From Heterotrichella gracilis (taxonomy: Eukaryota > Sar > Xanthophyceae > Tribonematales > Xanthonemataceae): a stretch of DNA of 22,170 nucleotides. The stretch covers positions 1 to 22,170 of the forward strand of contig JAULBX010029357.1 in assembly GCA_032358255.1 (NCBI GenBank), in the 5' to 3' direction. The translations under genes were made by a program, and so were the position numbers. Of the stretch, positions 1-10,300 are shown piece after piece (position 1 is the stretch's first letter; each line of letters opens with the position of its first letter). The notes below the pieces were generated by a model. It was not told where the DNA came from. It did not search any database and worked only from the letters and a program-made list of their open reading frames with translations.

Positions 1-214
1 GACTGGGGTGAGGCATACCCAGACATGCTAACCTGGCTTTCAAAGCTGGAAAGCAAATACTTACTTACTTACTTACTAGCTAGTCAGGCTGTACTGCTGA
101 AGTGCGCATGTGAGTAAGTAACATCATGGTCCCATTTGCGCTCTTTTGTACCATTGAAACCATAAACATGATGGAATTGGTACTGCGCCGGTTGATGCCC
201 TCTCACCCACTCAC

Positions 215-1329
215 CTGGGCAGCTGCGCAGGCTCGTCCCCCTCGCGCACATGCGGCTGTGGTTCCCCTTCCTCCTTGTGCGCGTGCAGCATGATGTTGAC
301 TGCGTCGCTCATGTCGCAGTGCAGCTTGGTCACCGAGTCGCCCTCGCCCTCATTCTCAGGGATCCTAGCACACAGGCATCAGCACCCAGCTGTTTAAAGT
401 TTGCACTTGAGGTTTGCATAAATGCCAGGCTAGGTCCACAATTAAAAGGTTATTTGCACTGCCAGGCTGTCTAAGCTTTAGCCCAGGCCTCAAAAGGGCA
501 TCCACCACCAGGTTACCCACCTCCCAAAGGCGATGTAGGCCTTTGGCCCCAGGTCAGGCGCCTTGGTCCAGCATGGCAGCTTGGTGGCCATGTTGAGCGG
601 CCCCGCGGTGGGGTGGGTGTACTCGGGGAGGGGCAGCATCTCCACAAAGTCCTGGTTGTGGCGGGGGAGCTTGCCGCGGAAGGTGGAGTTTGGCGGCCAG
701 TCCCTAAGCTTCAGCATGCGGGTGTCGCCTGCAGGGTGGGTGGTGGGTGATGAGTGGTGGTAAGGGGTAGGGTGAGTGGTGGGTACATTTCTGAGAGGTG
801 GTTTCCTTGACGGACGAAAAAAATGAGAAATGGGCGTAGAAATTATCGTGCAGCTGCACCTCTGCTCTGGCTGTTATTCTTAACACATTGTGGTTGGAGA
901 TCTCCTGTCGGGAAGGGTGGTGGCATACATAGGTGGATAATGAAGCACACTTAGGCAGTCCAATCCTAAATCCCAAGACAAAGGCACGGAAAAATCAGGG
1001 TTGTGTGGGTTACAGTGCAGTCCCTACCCCCTATATCTGTTGCGCCACGCCTATTTAGGGTTTAGGTTTTGAAAGTTTGGCCTGCTGCCGCCCTGCACGC
1101 ACCCCTGTTGTTGCTGTACTTGTCAAAGAACTCCTTGTTCTTCATCTGCTGGGCGTTGCCCCAGTCAGCACAGTCCACCACGGTCACGTTTTCCTCACGC
1201 AGCGTGCCAGCTTTCTTGTTGCCCTTGTCCCGCGTGGCGCGCAGCATGCAGTCGGGCCACCACCCCATCTCCTTGGGGCAGTTGCGCACGATGATCGGCC
1301 CCCGCTCCGCCCACACGCGCTGGAACAGC
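215..1329 (-). other. JmjC domain, N-terminal part (exons 15-17)
   Basis: Exon 15 (1329-1103) encodes the KDM3 entry segment with [13 protein letters not shown] and VDCADW. Exon 16 (728-521) encodes [17 protein letters not shown] and a segment ending AYIAFG. Exon 17 (364-215) encodes [15 protein letters not shown]. The HxD pair that binds iron is coded at 321-313. The distal His and the 2-oxoglutarate-binding region must lie left of the window, because exon 17 ends with a donor at 214-213. Bases 1-212 look purely intronic and include a short ACTT tetranucleotide run at 59-78. The first codons of exon 15 join the LWCPTA motif at the end of exon 14, which resembles the YLYCP segment before the JmjC domain in plant KDM3 proteins. 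Confidence 0.9.
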
Positions 1330-4300
1330 CTGCAAGGGTGGTGAGTGAAGTGACCAGGAGGGGCAGGGGGAGCTCGTTTGGAAGGCAGGTGCCTCCCCGG
1401 GATTTGGAACAACCATCATGCCAGAAAGTGGAAGGGGTGACACGGAGGGGGGTGGGAGGGGCACATTGGGTGCTTTTCCTGGAAGGTAAGTGGGCCCCAG
1501 AGATTAAATCCATCATGCCGGGCAGTTCAGCAACATGCAGGTAAAGCCCTTCTTGTACGGCACCCCCTACCAGCCAGACTATGCACCCCCCTCCTTATTT
1601 TTAACCTTCTTCCTTTCTGCCCCCGTTGACCTCCCTCCCCTCTTGTACCCCCACCCCTTACCCCCACCCCCCACCGCCCTTCACCCACCTGACCTCCACC
1701 GTCCGGGTGGGGCTGTCCAGCGCCAGCTGCGCAGCAGTGGGGCACCACAGGTAGTTCTGGCTACTCCCAGTCGAGCAAAGCCTGCGCTCCGCCGGCGGCC
1801 GCTCCATCAGCTCCGCATCCCAATCATACCCAGTCCCAAGCTGTGGGGCGTAGGTGGCGGAGGTGGATGGCGCAGCCCCGTTGCCCCTCCGCATGGGCGC
1901 CGGTGCAGGTGCGGGGACGTGGGGAGGCGGGCAGTAACCCAGCTGCCCAGGCGCTTGTCCCCTCATCAAGGCAGCAGCAGACCCCGTACGCCAAGGCGCC
2001 TGCCCCGCTGCTGTGGCTCTTGTGGCATGTGCGGGTGCATCCCCAACCCCAGCCCCATTGTCCAGCATCAGCTGAGGGGCAGCCACAGGCACAAGCCGCA
2101 GCGGCTCAGACACCCTAGGCAGGGCGGCAGCAAACCCCATCTGCCCACGCGCCTGCCCCATTGCCACGGCATGTGCCGGCGCAGCGCTCGCCCCTGCCCC
2201 CGCCCCACCCCCGTAGCCCAGCAGTGGCCGAGGGGCAGCACCAGGCGCAAGCCGCGGAGGGTCAGGTACTCGTGGGGGGGGCGCCCACTGCTGCCGCCTC
2301 AGGTGGTGGTCACGCAGGATGTGGAGGCAGGCGATGGCCATTGCGCTGTGACTGGCGCCGATGTCGTTCCCCTGACGCTGCTGCTCTGGGATCATTTGCA
2401 GCTGCAGGAAGGGGGGGCACCCTCAGTAGGGAATGGAGGATGGAGGAGGTAAAGCACAACCAGAATTCACAACATGATGGGAAAACTGTCCTTGAACATA
2501 CCAAGCCATGTACATACATCATGTTATGAGTTAGATAAAACAACACCCCCAGCAATTGGAGGCATTCCAGGTACCCATGCACAGCAAGGATGCCAAGTTT
2601 GCCACCCGGCCATAACGCCCCGCCTCCCACCCCCCGCACGCAGACACCCCCCCTACCCACACCCCAGCCACCTACCGGCCCAGAAATAGCCTCGTAATAC
2701 TCCCCCTCGCTGGCAGCTGTAACTGCAAACATGTGCAACTCCACCAGCAGCTTCACATCCGTGTGCGTGCTGAGCATCAGCCTCAGGTCGTCGGCCACGC
2801 TGGGCTCCAGGTGCTGCAGCAAGGAGTAAACATCGCCATTGCCGGGGGGTGGCGCCGCCAGCGTCAGGGGCTGCGTCCGGACCCTCAACCCGGTGGGCAG
2901 GGCCAAGGACGAAGCCACCTGTGATGCCTGCGCCTCAGCGCCGCTGGAAGAGGAATGTGGGCCAAAGCCATTCGCCAGAGGCTGGTGCTGCGGGAGTTGG
3001 TGCGGCCCCCCTCCCTGGCCGCCGCCGTGCAGTGCTGCAGCCCAGTTGCCCAGTGCGTGCGCTGATCCTGGAAGCAATGGACCATTCCCCACCCCACCCT
3101 GACGCGCTGCTACCCCGTTGGCCAGTGCGGGTGCTTGCTGTGGGCCACTCCCCGCCCCTCCCGCTTGCTGCCAGGGGTGTGCGCCAGCGCTGTGTGTGGC
3201 ATCCACCATCTGGGTCATGAGCCCCCTCACGGGGTCTGAGGCGATGTCATTGCTAGGCGCCTGGCGGGGCACAAACACATCCACATGGCCATTGCCTGCT
3301 GGGCCGCTGCCTGCTGCCCCATTGGCTAGGTAGGCCATGCCAGGTGGCGCTTCCCCATTGGCTGTGGCCATCCACTGCCTGGTGGTATTGCCTGCTGTCC
3401 CATTGGCCAGAATATGGGTCACGCCATTGGCCTCCAAGTGTAGCGCACCATCCAGCTCGCCGTGTGCAAGGTGCCCATTGGCAGGATGGTGGTCAGGGCC
3501 CCTCGTTTCCGCCATCGCCCTCTGGCGCTTGGTGCGAGGGGGCGGGTTGTACCTCCCCTCCCACTCCGCATCGCCCTCCGAGTCATTCTGGCGGCCATTG
3601 CTCCCCCTGCCAGTGTCTAATTTCCCCCTGGCAGTGGCCAATACCCTGGCAGCCTTTTCTGCCAATCCCTGCCTGGCTGCGCCATCCGACTCATCCTCAG
3701 CGGAGTCAGCCCCCTTGGGTTTCCTCCCCCTGCGTTTGGGTACGGGGTGGGGCTCGTCATCCTGCCCCCCGTCCTCTTCGTTGCCTACCTCATCCTCGTC
3801 GAACCTGCACACACAGCGTGGCACGCATGAGCGCACAACCAGCGCCTGCATCTAACAGGCAAGCAACCAGGGCACATAGCGCACACAAACAAGCCTGCAT
3901 GCACTAGTGCATGTCTCATGCTGTGCCCTTGTCTGAGACAGGCCCTACATGCACATACGTAGTCAACATGTGAGTCAACTGATGCGACCCTCTCCGTCAT
4001 GTGGACTCGTATGCATGCATTTGCCTCATGCCAAGCCTCAAACACAAGCAATCTTGGCTAGCAGCGCATGGCCCACCCACAACCCATGCCAACAGCTGCA
4101 GGGGTACGTACTCTTGCGCAGGGAACACCTGGTGCGGCGGCAGATTGCCGGTGGGTGGCGGGGGCACCACAGCCCGGGCATAGTCCAGCCACTTCCAAGG
4201 AGGGGTTGGTGCAGAAGGCCCTGGCTGTTGAATGGGGAGGAGAAAAAAGGAGGGGAGGTCAGCCATGGAGCACAAAGAAGTGAAGAAAGCTGGTCACCCC

Positions 4301-7300
4301 AATAGGAGTGTTGTCAACTGTGATACACGCCCCCTTCCAATGCCAGTGTACCAAAGACGAAGGGTTTTGGGTTGCGCCACTCAATTTGTGTGCCGTGATT
4401 TGTCAGCACACATTCTAGGTTTGGGACCTTACCTCTCCACCCCCCACCCCACCCACAGTCAAAACCCTAAACCGTAAACGCACCTGGTCCACATAGGCCT
4501 TCAAGTCCCGCAGGTCCTCGTCACACATCAGCCTCTGCAGCACCAAGTCCTTGTGGCACTTGGGGCAGCGGGGCAGGGCCCCCATCCCACCGACCCTTGA
4601 CTGCCGATCCGCGCAGGCGCAGCACAGGTCGGTGCCGTCGCACCGGCTACCCCCGGGTTGGGATTGGGCGGCGGTGCCACCACAGTGCCAGTGGAGGTTG
4701 TAGATGGAGGTGCTGCACACCTCGCAGTTGATGCGGGCGGCCTCGGACGCTGAGAGCAGCGCGGCGGGGCACATGTCGTCGTGCGGGAGGTCGGTCAGGG
4801 AGGGATGGCCAGCGGCGCGTGCCTGACGGGGGTGGGGAGGTGGGTGATAGGGATGTGTCTGGCATGGCTGCATATTCCAAGTTGCATTCATCACCATGGT
4901 GTTATTGCGGGGCACTACCAACCCCTCCCCATTACCCGATATGGTCCCCAACCTTACACATACAACGGGGTGGCCCACAATCCCGCCACAGCGCCCAATG
5001 CACCCACCACATCCACACCCATCGCCACAGCCACAGCAACTGCCACAGCCACAGCCAACCCCCTTGCACCCACCGCTCTCTCCTCCTCCTTCAGGATCAT
5101 CTCCACACAAGGCCGCAGCGTGGCCGCGGTGAAGCGTGCATACTCCTGCAGCTGCTCGGGGGTGAAATGCACGGGCTGGTAGCCTGCCAGCTGGCGCATG
5201 CATGTGCGGCAGTTGCAGATGCCTAGGCAGCGGGGGCAGCTGCCGGCGTTGAACTTGGCGCCCAGGTCAGCCGGGAGGGCGGCGATGTAGTCCCGGGGGA
5301 AGTGCAGCTCGATGCACCTGGGGGAGGCAGGCGCGAAGGGATGAAACCATGTTCTGGTTTTAAAAATGACGAGAGGGCAGGTGACTACAGGGCAGCCCTC
5401 CCAGGCAATGCGGGTGTCCTGGACCAGTGTTTTGACAACCTTTGGTACTTCATTGACATGATGCACACCAGGAATGCTACATCTTGCTGGTAGACTGGGA
5501 CACAGGTGTACATATACAAATTGGCACACCCACACCCACACCCACACCCACACCCACACCCACACCCACACCCACACCCACATCCATTACAAAGCATTTG
5601 TATCCAAACTGCCAGTCTGTGTTGAATGACAAAAAATGATTTGCGCTTTTGCTATTTTTGCTTGCTTGCTTCCCTACTTACATTGGGCAGTAGGTGTGGT
5701 CGCAATCGTGGTTGTCCGAACCACGCTTAAGGCCCGATTTGCACGGCCACACGCACGCTTGCGCCATGCACCAGTGGCAGGACTTGGTATCGCCAAACTG
5801 TGGGGGTGAGGAGGGTTGGCAGTTAGTGCCTGGCATGCGATGGTGTGGTGGACGGGGGAGGAGAGGAGGCCCTGCCATTTATTTATCTTTATCGTTTATG
5901 GCACACACTTGGTTGCCCAAAGTGGGGTCACAGGATTTCTGAACTCACTTGCATGACTAGTGTGCGGGAGGGGAGGAAGGAGGGTTTGGGATAGGTCCTG
6001 GAACTATAGCTGATGGCTTAACTTGGTGTTGCCCAACTGCACATAAGGGAACTAAATACCATTTGAAAACCTTCCTAATCAATTCAAGGCAATTGTTACA
6101 TGCTTATTTCAGCTTTTCAGCTTTCCAACAGAAAACTGGGAAAGTGGTATTCACCACGACAAAAATACGCCAGTACTGCTTGCAAAATGAACGCCAGATG
6201 TGCCATGGCATGATAGCTCTCCCAACCCACACCTGTTTGCGCATTGCCTTTGTGATCAAATTCGCCTTGGGGGGCGGCTTCTGCATCGCTTTCAGGCTCC
6301 GGTTTCGCCAGTAGCCCGGGCCACTCTGACGTTTGATGGGCACAGGCGCAGAGCTGGGCCTGCGCAACGAGGATGGAACCAGTGGGCGAGCCGCAATATG
6401 AATGTGTGCCCAAGGCCATCATCATGACTGTAGCTTTTATTGAAGAAATGGGTGGGGCAATGCGTGCTGATCATGCACCCAATGAGCGGTACTCCATGCT
6501 TGCTCACACAGAATGATTTCAGCTCATCATGTAGAAGACTGCATCAGCACAGGTACACACGGAAATTATGTTGCAAGCGAACATTTGGGTTACTCCACAA
6601 CCACCACCACCACCACCACAGTGAAATGCCCTGAGGCAATGCTCGGCCCTAAAAGACTTTCTTGTGGTTGTGAAAGGCATAATGGCTGGTTTCTCAGCAA
6701 GCGCTTCCTGGAACCAGCACCGGTGCTAGATCAACAAATGATACACGCCTGACTGCTAATCTCGCTGTTAAGCTGAGATGCCCACTAATTGCAATGCAAG
6801 GCCAGGCACACCAGCTAGACACACCTTCCTTGCTTCCGTGCCCCCGCCGCCCCAGCAGCCCCCACAAGCGGCCCCGCCTTGCTCCTGGGACTCCCCCGCC
6901 CCCCACCAGTCCCCTTGCCTCCATCACGACCAAGGGTCATCTCCATCGCCGCCTCCCCATGGGCATTGGCAGCCGCCAGCCGCGGGCTCCTGGCGCGAGG
7001 CGAAACCCCCTCATCGCTGGCGTAGTCGACAGGTGGCGCCTTGCGGCAAGCCCGCTTCGCAGCCATGGCAGGGCCCTCCAGGTCATTGGCTGGAGCAGCA
7101 GCGACAGGTGGCGAGGAGAGGCCATTCTCCCGTGGCCGCTTGCCCAGAGTAGCAGCGGCCTCCCAGTCCTGGTCATGCCCATTCTTGACCTTGCGTCTCC
7201 CAGCTGTTGCTGGGCGGGTGGCGCGTGCTGCTGGTGGCGCCACTACCTGTTCCCCTGCAGCATGGTATCAGGTTGGGCATGAGGTACATGCGCAAGGGCT

Positions 7301-10300
7301 TCTCCAATTGCACGAGCCAGAACGGGATGTTCCCTTACCACAACTCCCTTATACTACATTAATAGGGGTGTTCCATAACTTATAACGTTACATAACTTTA
7401 TAAGGTATATAACGTTATATAACGGTTATATGAAAAATATACCCTGATTTTGAGTTATATATAACTTTAGGGGGTTGGGGTTATATAACCCTGAAAACAT
7501 TACCACCCACGGTACACAACCCTGCAAATTCATCTTTAAAGGTTCCATACGGGCGCCAACACTTTGCCTTCAGAGTCAGTAACCAATATTTATTGCTCCC
7601 ACCAACAATGCGTTGCCGCAATTGTGCTCTAAAGCTCTTTTGGTGATTAGGGTTCAGGTCAGTAAAACCCTACTTTAGGGTTTGAGAGTCTAGGTAACCC
7701 TAATAGGGTTTTAGTAGGACAGTGTGCCAAGGTTTGTTCAACTTACAAGCTGAAATGGCGGACCAAAATTGTGTATGTGTATTGAAAAGAACTTAGAATT
7801 CGATTATCTAGTCCATGCAAGTGAAAGCAAAAGAAACAGTTTACTTAAACTCCATTTTTGTGATTTTGGGGTCATGCATAACCTCAAAAATAACGATATA
7901 TAACTTATAAAGTTATATATAACGTTATATAACGTTATATGAAAATCCCATATAACCCTAAGGAACACCCCTATACATTAATTATATGCAAAAACAGGTC
8001 CATACATCGCATACAGCCGACAAGAGCCCTCCCATCACGTGGGGCACACAAAACCACCCGTTTACAGTGCCAGCCCTGCAAAGAGCGCACACCATCCATC
8101 CTAAAAGAACCCGCCACTAACACCGCCAGCCAGCCACACAGCGTACCTGCAGCCTGTGCTGCTCCCCTGCGCGGCCGTCCACCCCGCGCACCCCCCTCCT
8201 CCCCTGCGCCACCGCCATCAGAAGTACCCACATCCACATCCTCCCCTGCTTCACCATCGCTCTGCAGGTCCCCTTGCGTCAGCGGCACCCTCGTGCGGAA
8301 CCCCCCCCCGCGCCCCGGCCCCCGCCTTCCACCCCTTTGGGAACCACCTTCCGCTCCACCCCTTGGCAACGCAGCCTGGGGGGCGGTGTCCGCGCCTGGA
8401 TGCGCGGCATCAGGAGCATGCTGGTGGTGGGTGGGCTGGTGACTCCCGCTACCTGTGCCAGTTACATCCCCCCCTCGCTGCAAGCCACCATCATTCTGCA
8501 CACCACCAGGGGCAGAGGCGCCTGCGGTTTTGGCAGATGGGGGCCTGCCGCGCCGCTTAGGTGGTGCACGCTCCCATGCAGCCCCCCCTGCCTCAGCAAT
8601 TGGCTGCGTGGGAGTGGTCTTGCCATGTGCGCCGCTGGTGCCCACCTGGTGTGAGCCCTCCCCACCCTCCCCATGTGCGTCTAGTCCCGGGTGTGCTGCA
8701 TCGCCACCCTCGTCAGTTTCAGCCGGCGCCGTGATTTTGGCAGATGGGGGCCTGCCCCGCCGCTTAGCTGGCGCAAGCTCCTCTGCAGCGCGCCCTGCCC
8801 CGGCGATTGGCTGCGTAGGAATGGTGTCGCCAAGTGCGCCGCTGGTGCCCACCTGCTGTGGCCCATCCTGGCCCTCGCCAACCTCAGCCGGGGCCGAGAC
8901 TTTGGCTGACATGGGCCTGGTTCTGCGTGTGGCTGGCTCCGGTGCACCGCCATGGTCACCAGATGTGCCTGGTGCTGCACTGCTGCTCTCGCCCGCAGCC
9001 TTGCCCCTTGTGCCCCTTGCCTGCCTGCTAGCCCCTCCAGGCGCGGCTGACTGCGGCCTACCCTTGACCCTGGTTGCCAGCGGTGCAGTGGCATGCCCCA
9101 CCGCTGCCGAGCCGGGCCGAGTGGCTCCCTTGAGCCGCTTGTGTGCAGCTGGTTCCTTGGCCGCCGCCGCCGCCGCCACAAGGTGCATCTCAGTTGCTAC
9201 CGCGGCTCCATCATCTGCTACTGCTACTGATGCTGATGCTGGTGCGCCTGTGCCATCTGCCGCTGCTGTGCCCACTGGCCCATCTCCTGGTGCGCATGCG
9301 CCATCTGCCTCTGCTGTGCCCACTGGCCCATCTCCTGGTGCGCATGCGCCATCTGCCTCTGCTGTACCCACTGCTGGCGTTGCTGCAGCTGCGTCACATG
9401 GAGGCGCTGGGGCCTGTGGCAACTCATCTTCTGGCGCCAGGGCCACTCCATCGCTCAGTGGTGCTGCCGCCTGCTCATCAGTTGCCGGCGCTGCGGCCAT
9501 ACATCCTTCAGGCTCCACAGCTTGAGGATGCGGTTCCACATATGGCTCCATGAATTCCTGGAGGGCCCCTGCTGGCTCCATATCAGGCCCCAGCTCCTCA
9601 ACGCCAGCCAGCTCGAGCTGTGGATCATATGCAGCTGCATGCTCCGTCTGCTGCTCTTGAGGCCCGCTGGGCTCCAGCGCTGTTGCTGCCTCTGTAGCCG
9701 GTGGCTGCAGCACAGCAAGGGGCCAGCGGGTTGGTCGGGATGACGCGGCATGCAGTGTGGGAGTGCCGCAATGCAGGGTGCATACAGCATGGTGCACTGT
9801 ATCCTTAACAGGTGGTGAAACATCATGTCAACCAGCCAGAAGCAGCAATGCACGTCCATGCACCAAGCAGTGAGCCCTCAATCTCGATGGCGCGCAGCAG
9901 ATGCCCGTGCACTACAACAAGGCAGGTGCAAGCCGGGTCATGATTGTGCACACACACCTCCTGCTGAGCTGCATCAGTCGCAGCGACTGCACCAGCACCA
10001 GCCGCAGCAGCGCCTCGAGCTGCGTGCACCTTTCCCTTGCGAACTATGCGTCGGTGCACTGCTGGCGTGGCGTCTGAATCCTCAGAAGCCTGCAGCATGT
10101 GGGGATGGGATGGTGGGTGCCTATGGGTTGACATCATCCTGCTCATCTCACCGCAAGGGTCAAGTAGGGAGAACTAAGGGTTCGGCAATACTGGCCCCTG
10201 TAGTCATATGCCACACTTTGTCACATGCCAGTGCACAACAAGCAAGGCAGGTGAGAGCAAATCCATGAATAATCCAGTGGCCCAAATGCATCCACCATGG

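Larger units (their letters stand above)
6233..9704 (-). other. AT-hook-rich region (exons 6-8)
   Basis: Exon 6 (9704-8147, about 519 codons) is Ala/Gly/Pro-rich and acidic, with two clear AT-hook cores ([10 protein letters not shown]). It also has related basic motifs ([18 protein letters not shown] and GGRPRRG). The hook-bearing units recur at about 8528, 8732 and 8899 on the plus axis, so the segment grew by tandem duplication. Exon 7 (7254-6825) is a further low-complexity basic/acidic linker. Exon 8 (6359-6233) begins across the splice as [12 protein letters not shown] and ends KAMRKQ, directly before the first zinc finger. AT-hooks bind the minor groove of AT-rich DNA. Combining them with a KDM3 catalytic domain would give a demethylase with its own DNA-tethering arm; that role is inference. 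Confidence 0.75.

Noticed and set aside
1535..2529. Long plus-strand open frames opposite exon 14 of the JmjC gene
   Set aside because: They are Pro/His/Arg-rich shadows of a GC-rich minus-strand exon that has matched splice phases and leads into the JmjC domain.
4954..5583. Minus-strand frame with a Val-Trp repeat tail and poly-Ala-Val end as a single exon
   Set aside because: Its ends are the CCCACA and CCACAG microsatellites read through. Only 5317-5074 is supported as exon by splice sites and the cysteine motif.
6117..6425. Minus-strand frame starting ATGATGATG as a possible start of the zinc-finger gene
   Set aside because: Its frame does not join to exon 9: splicing at 6233 would put the cysteine finger out of frame. 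The other frame joins cleanly to exons 7 and 9.
8455..9525. 356-codon plus-strand frame
   Set aside because: It is antisense to exon 6, Ala/Ser/Pro-rich only because of base composition. The minus strand carries the AT-hook motifs and consistent splice phases.
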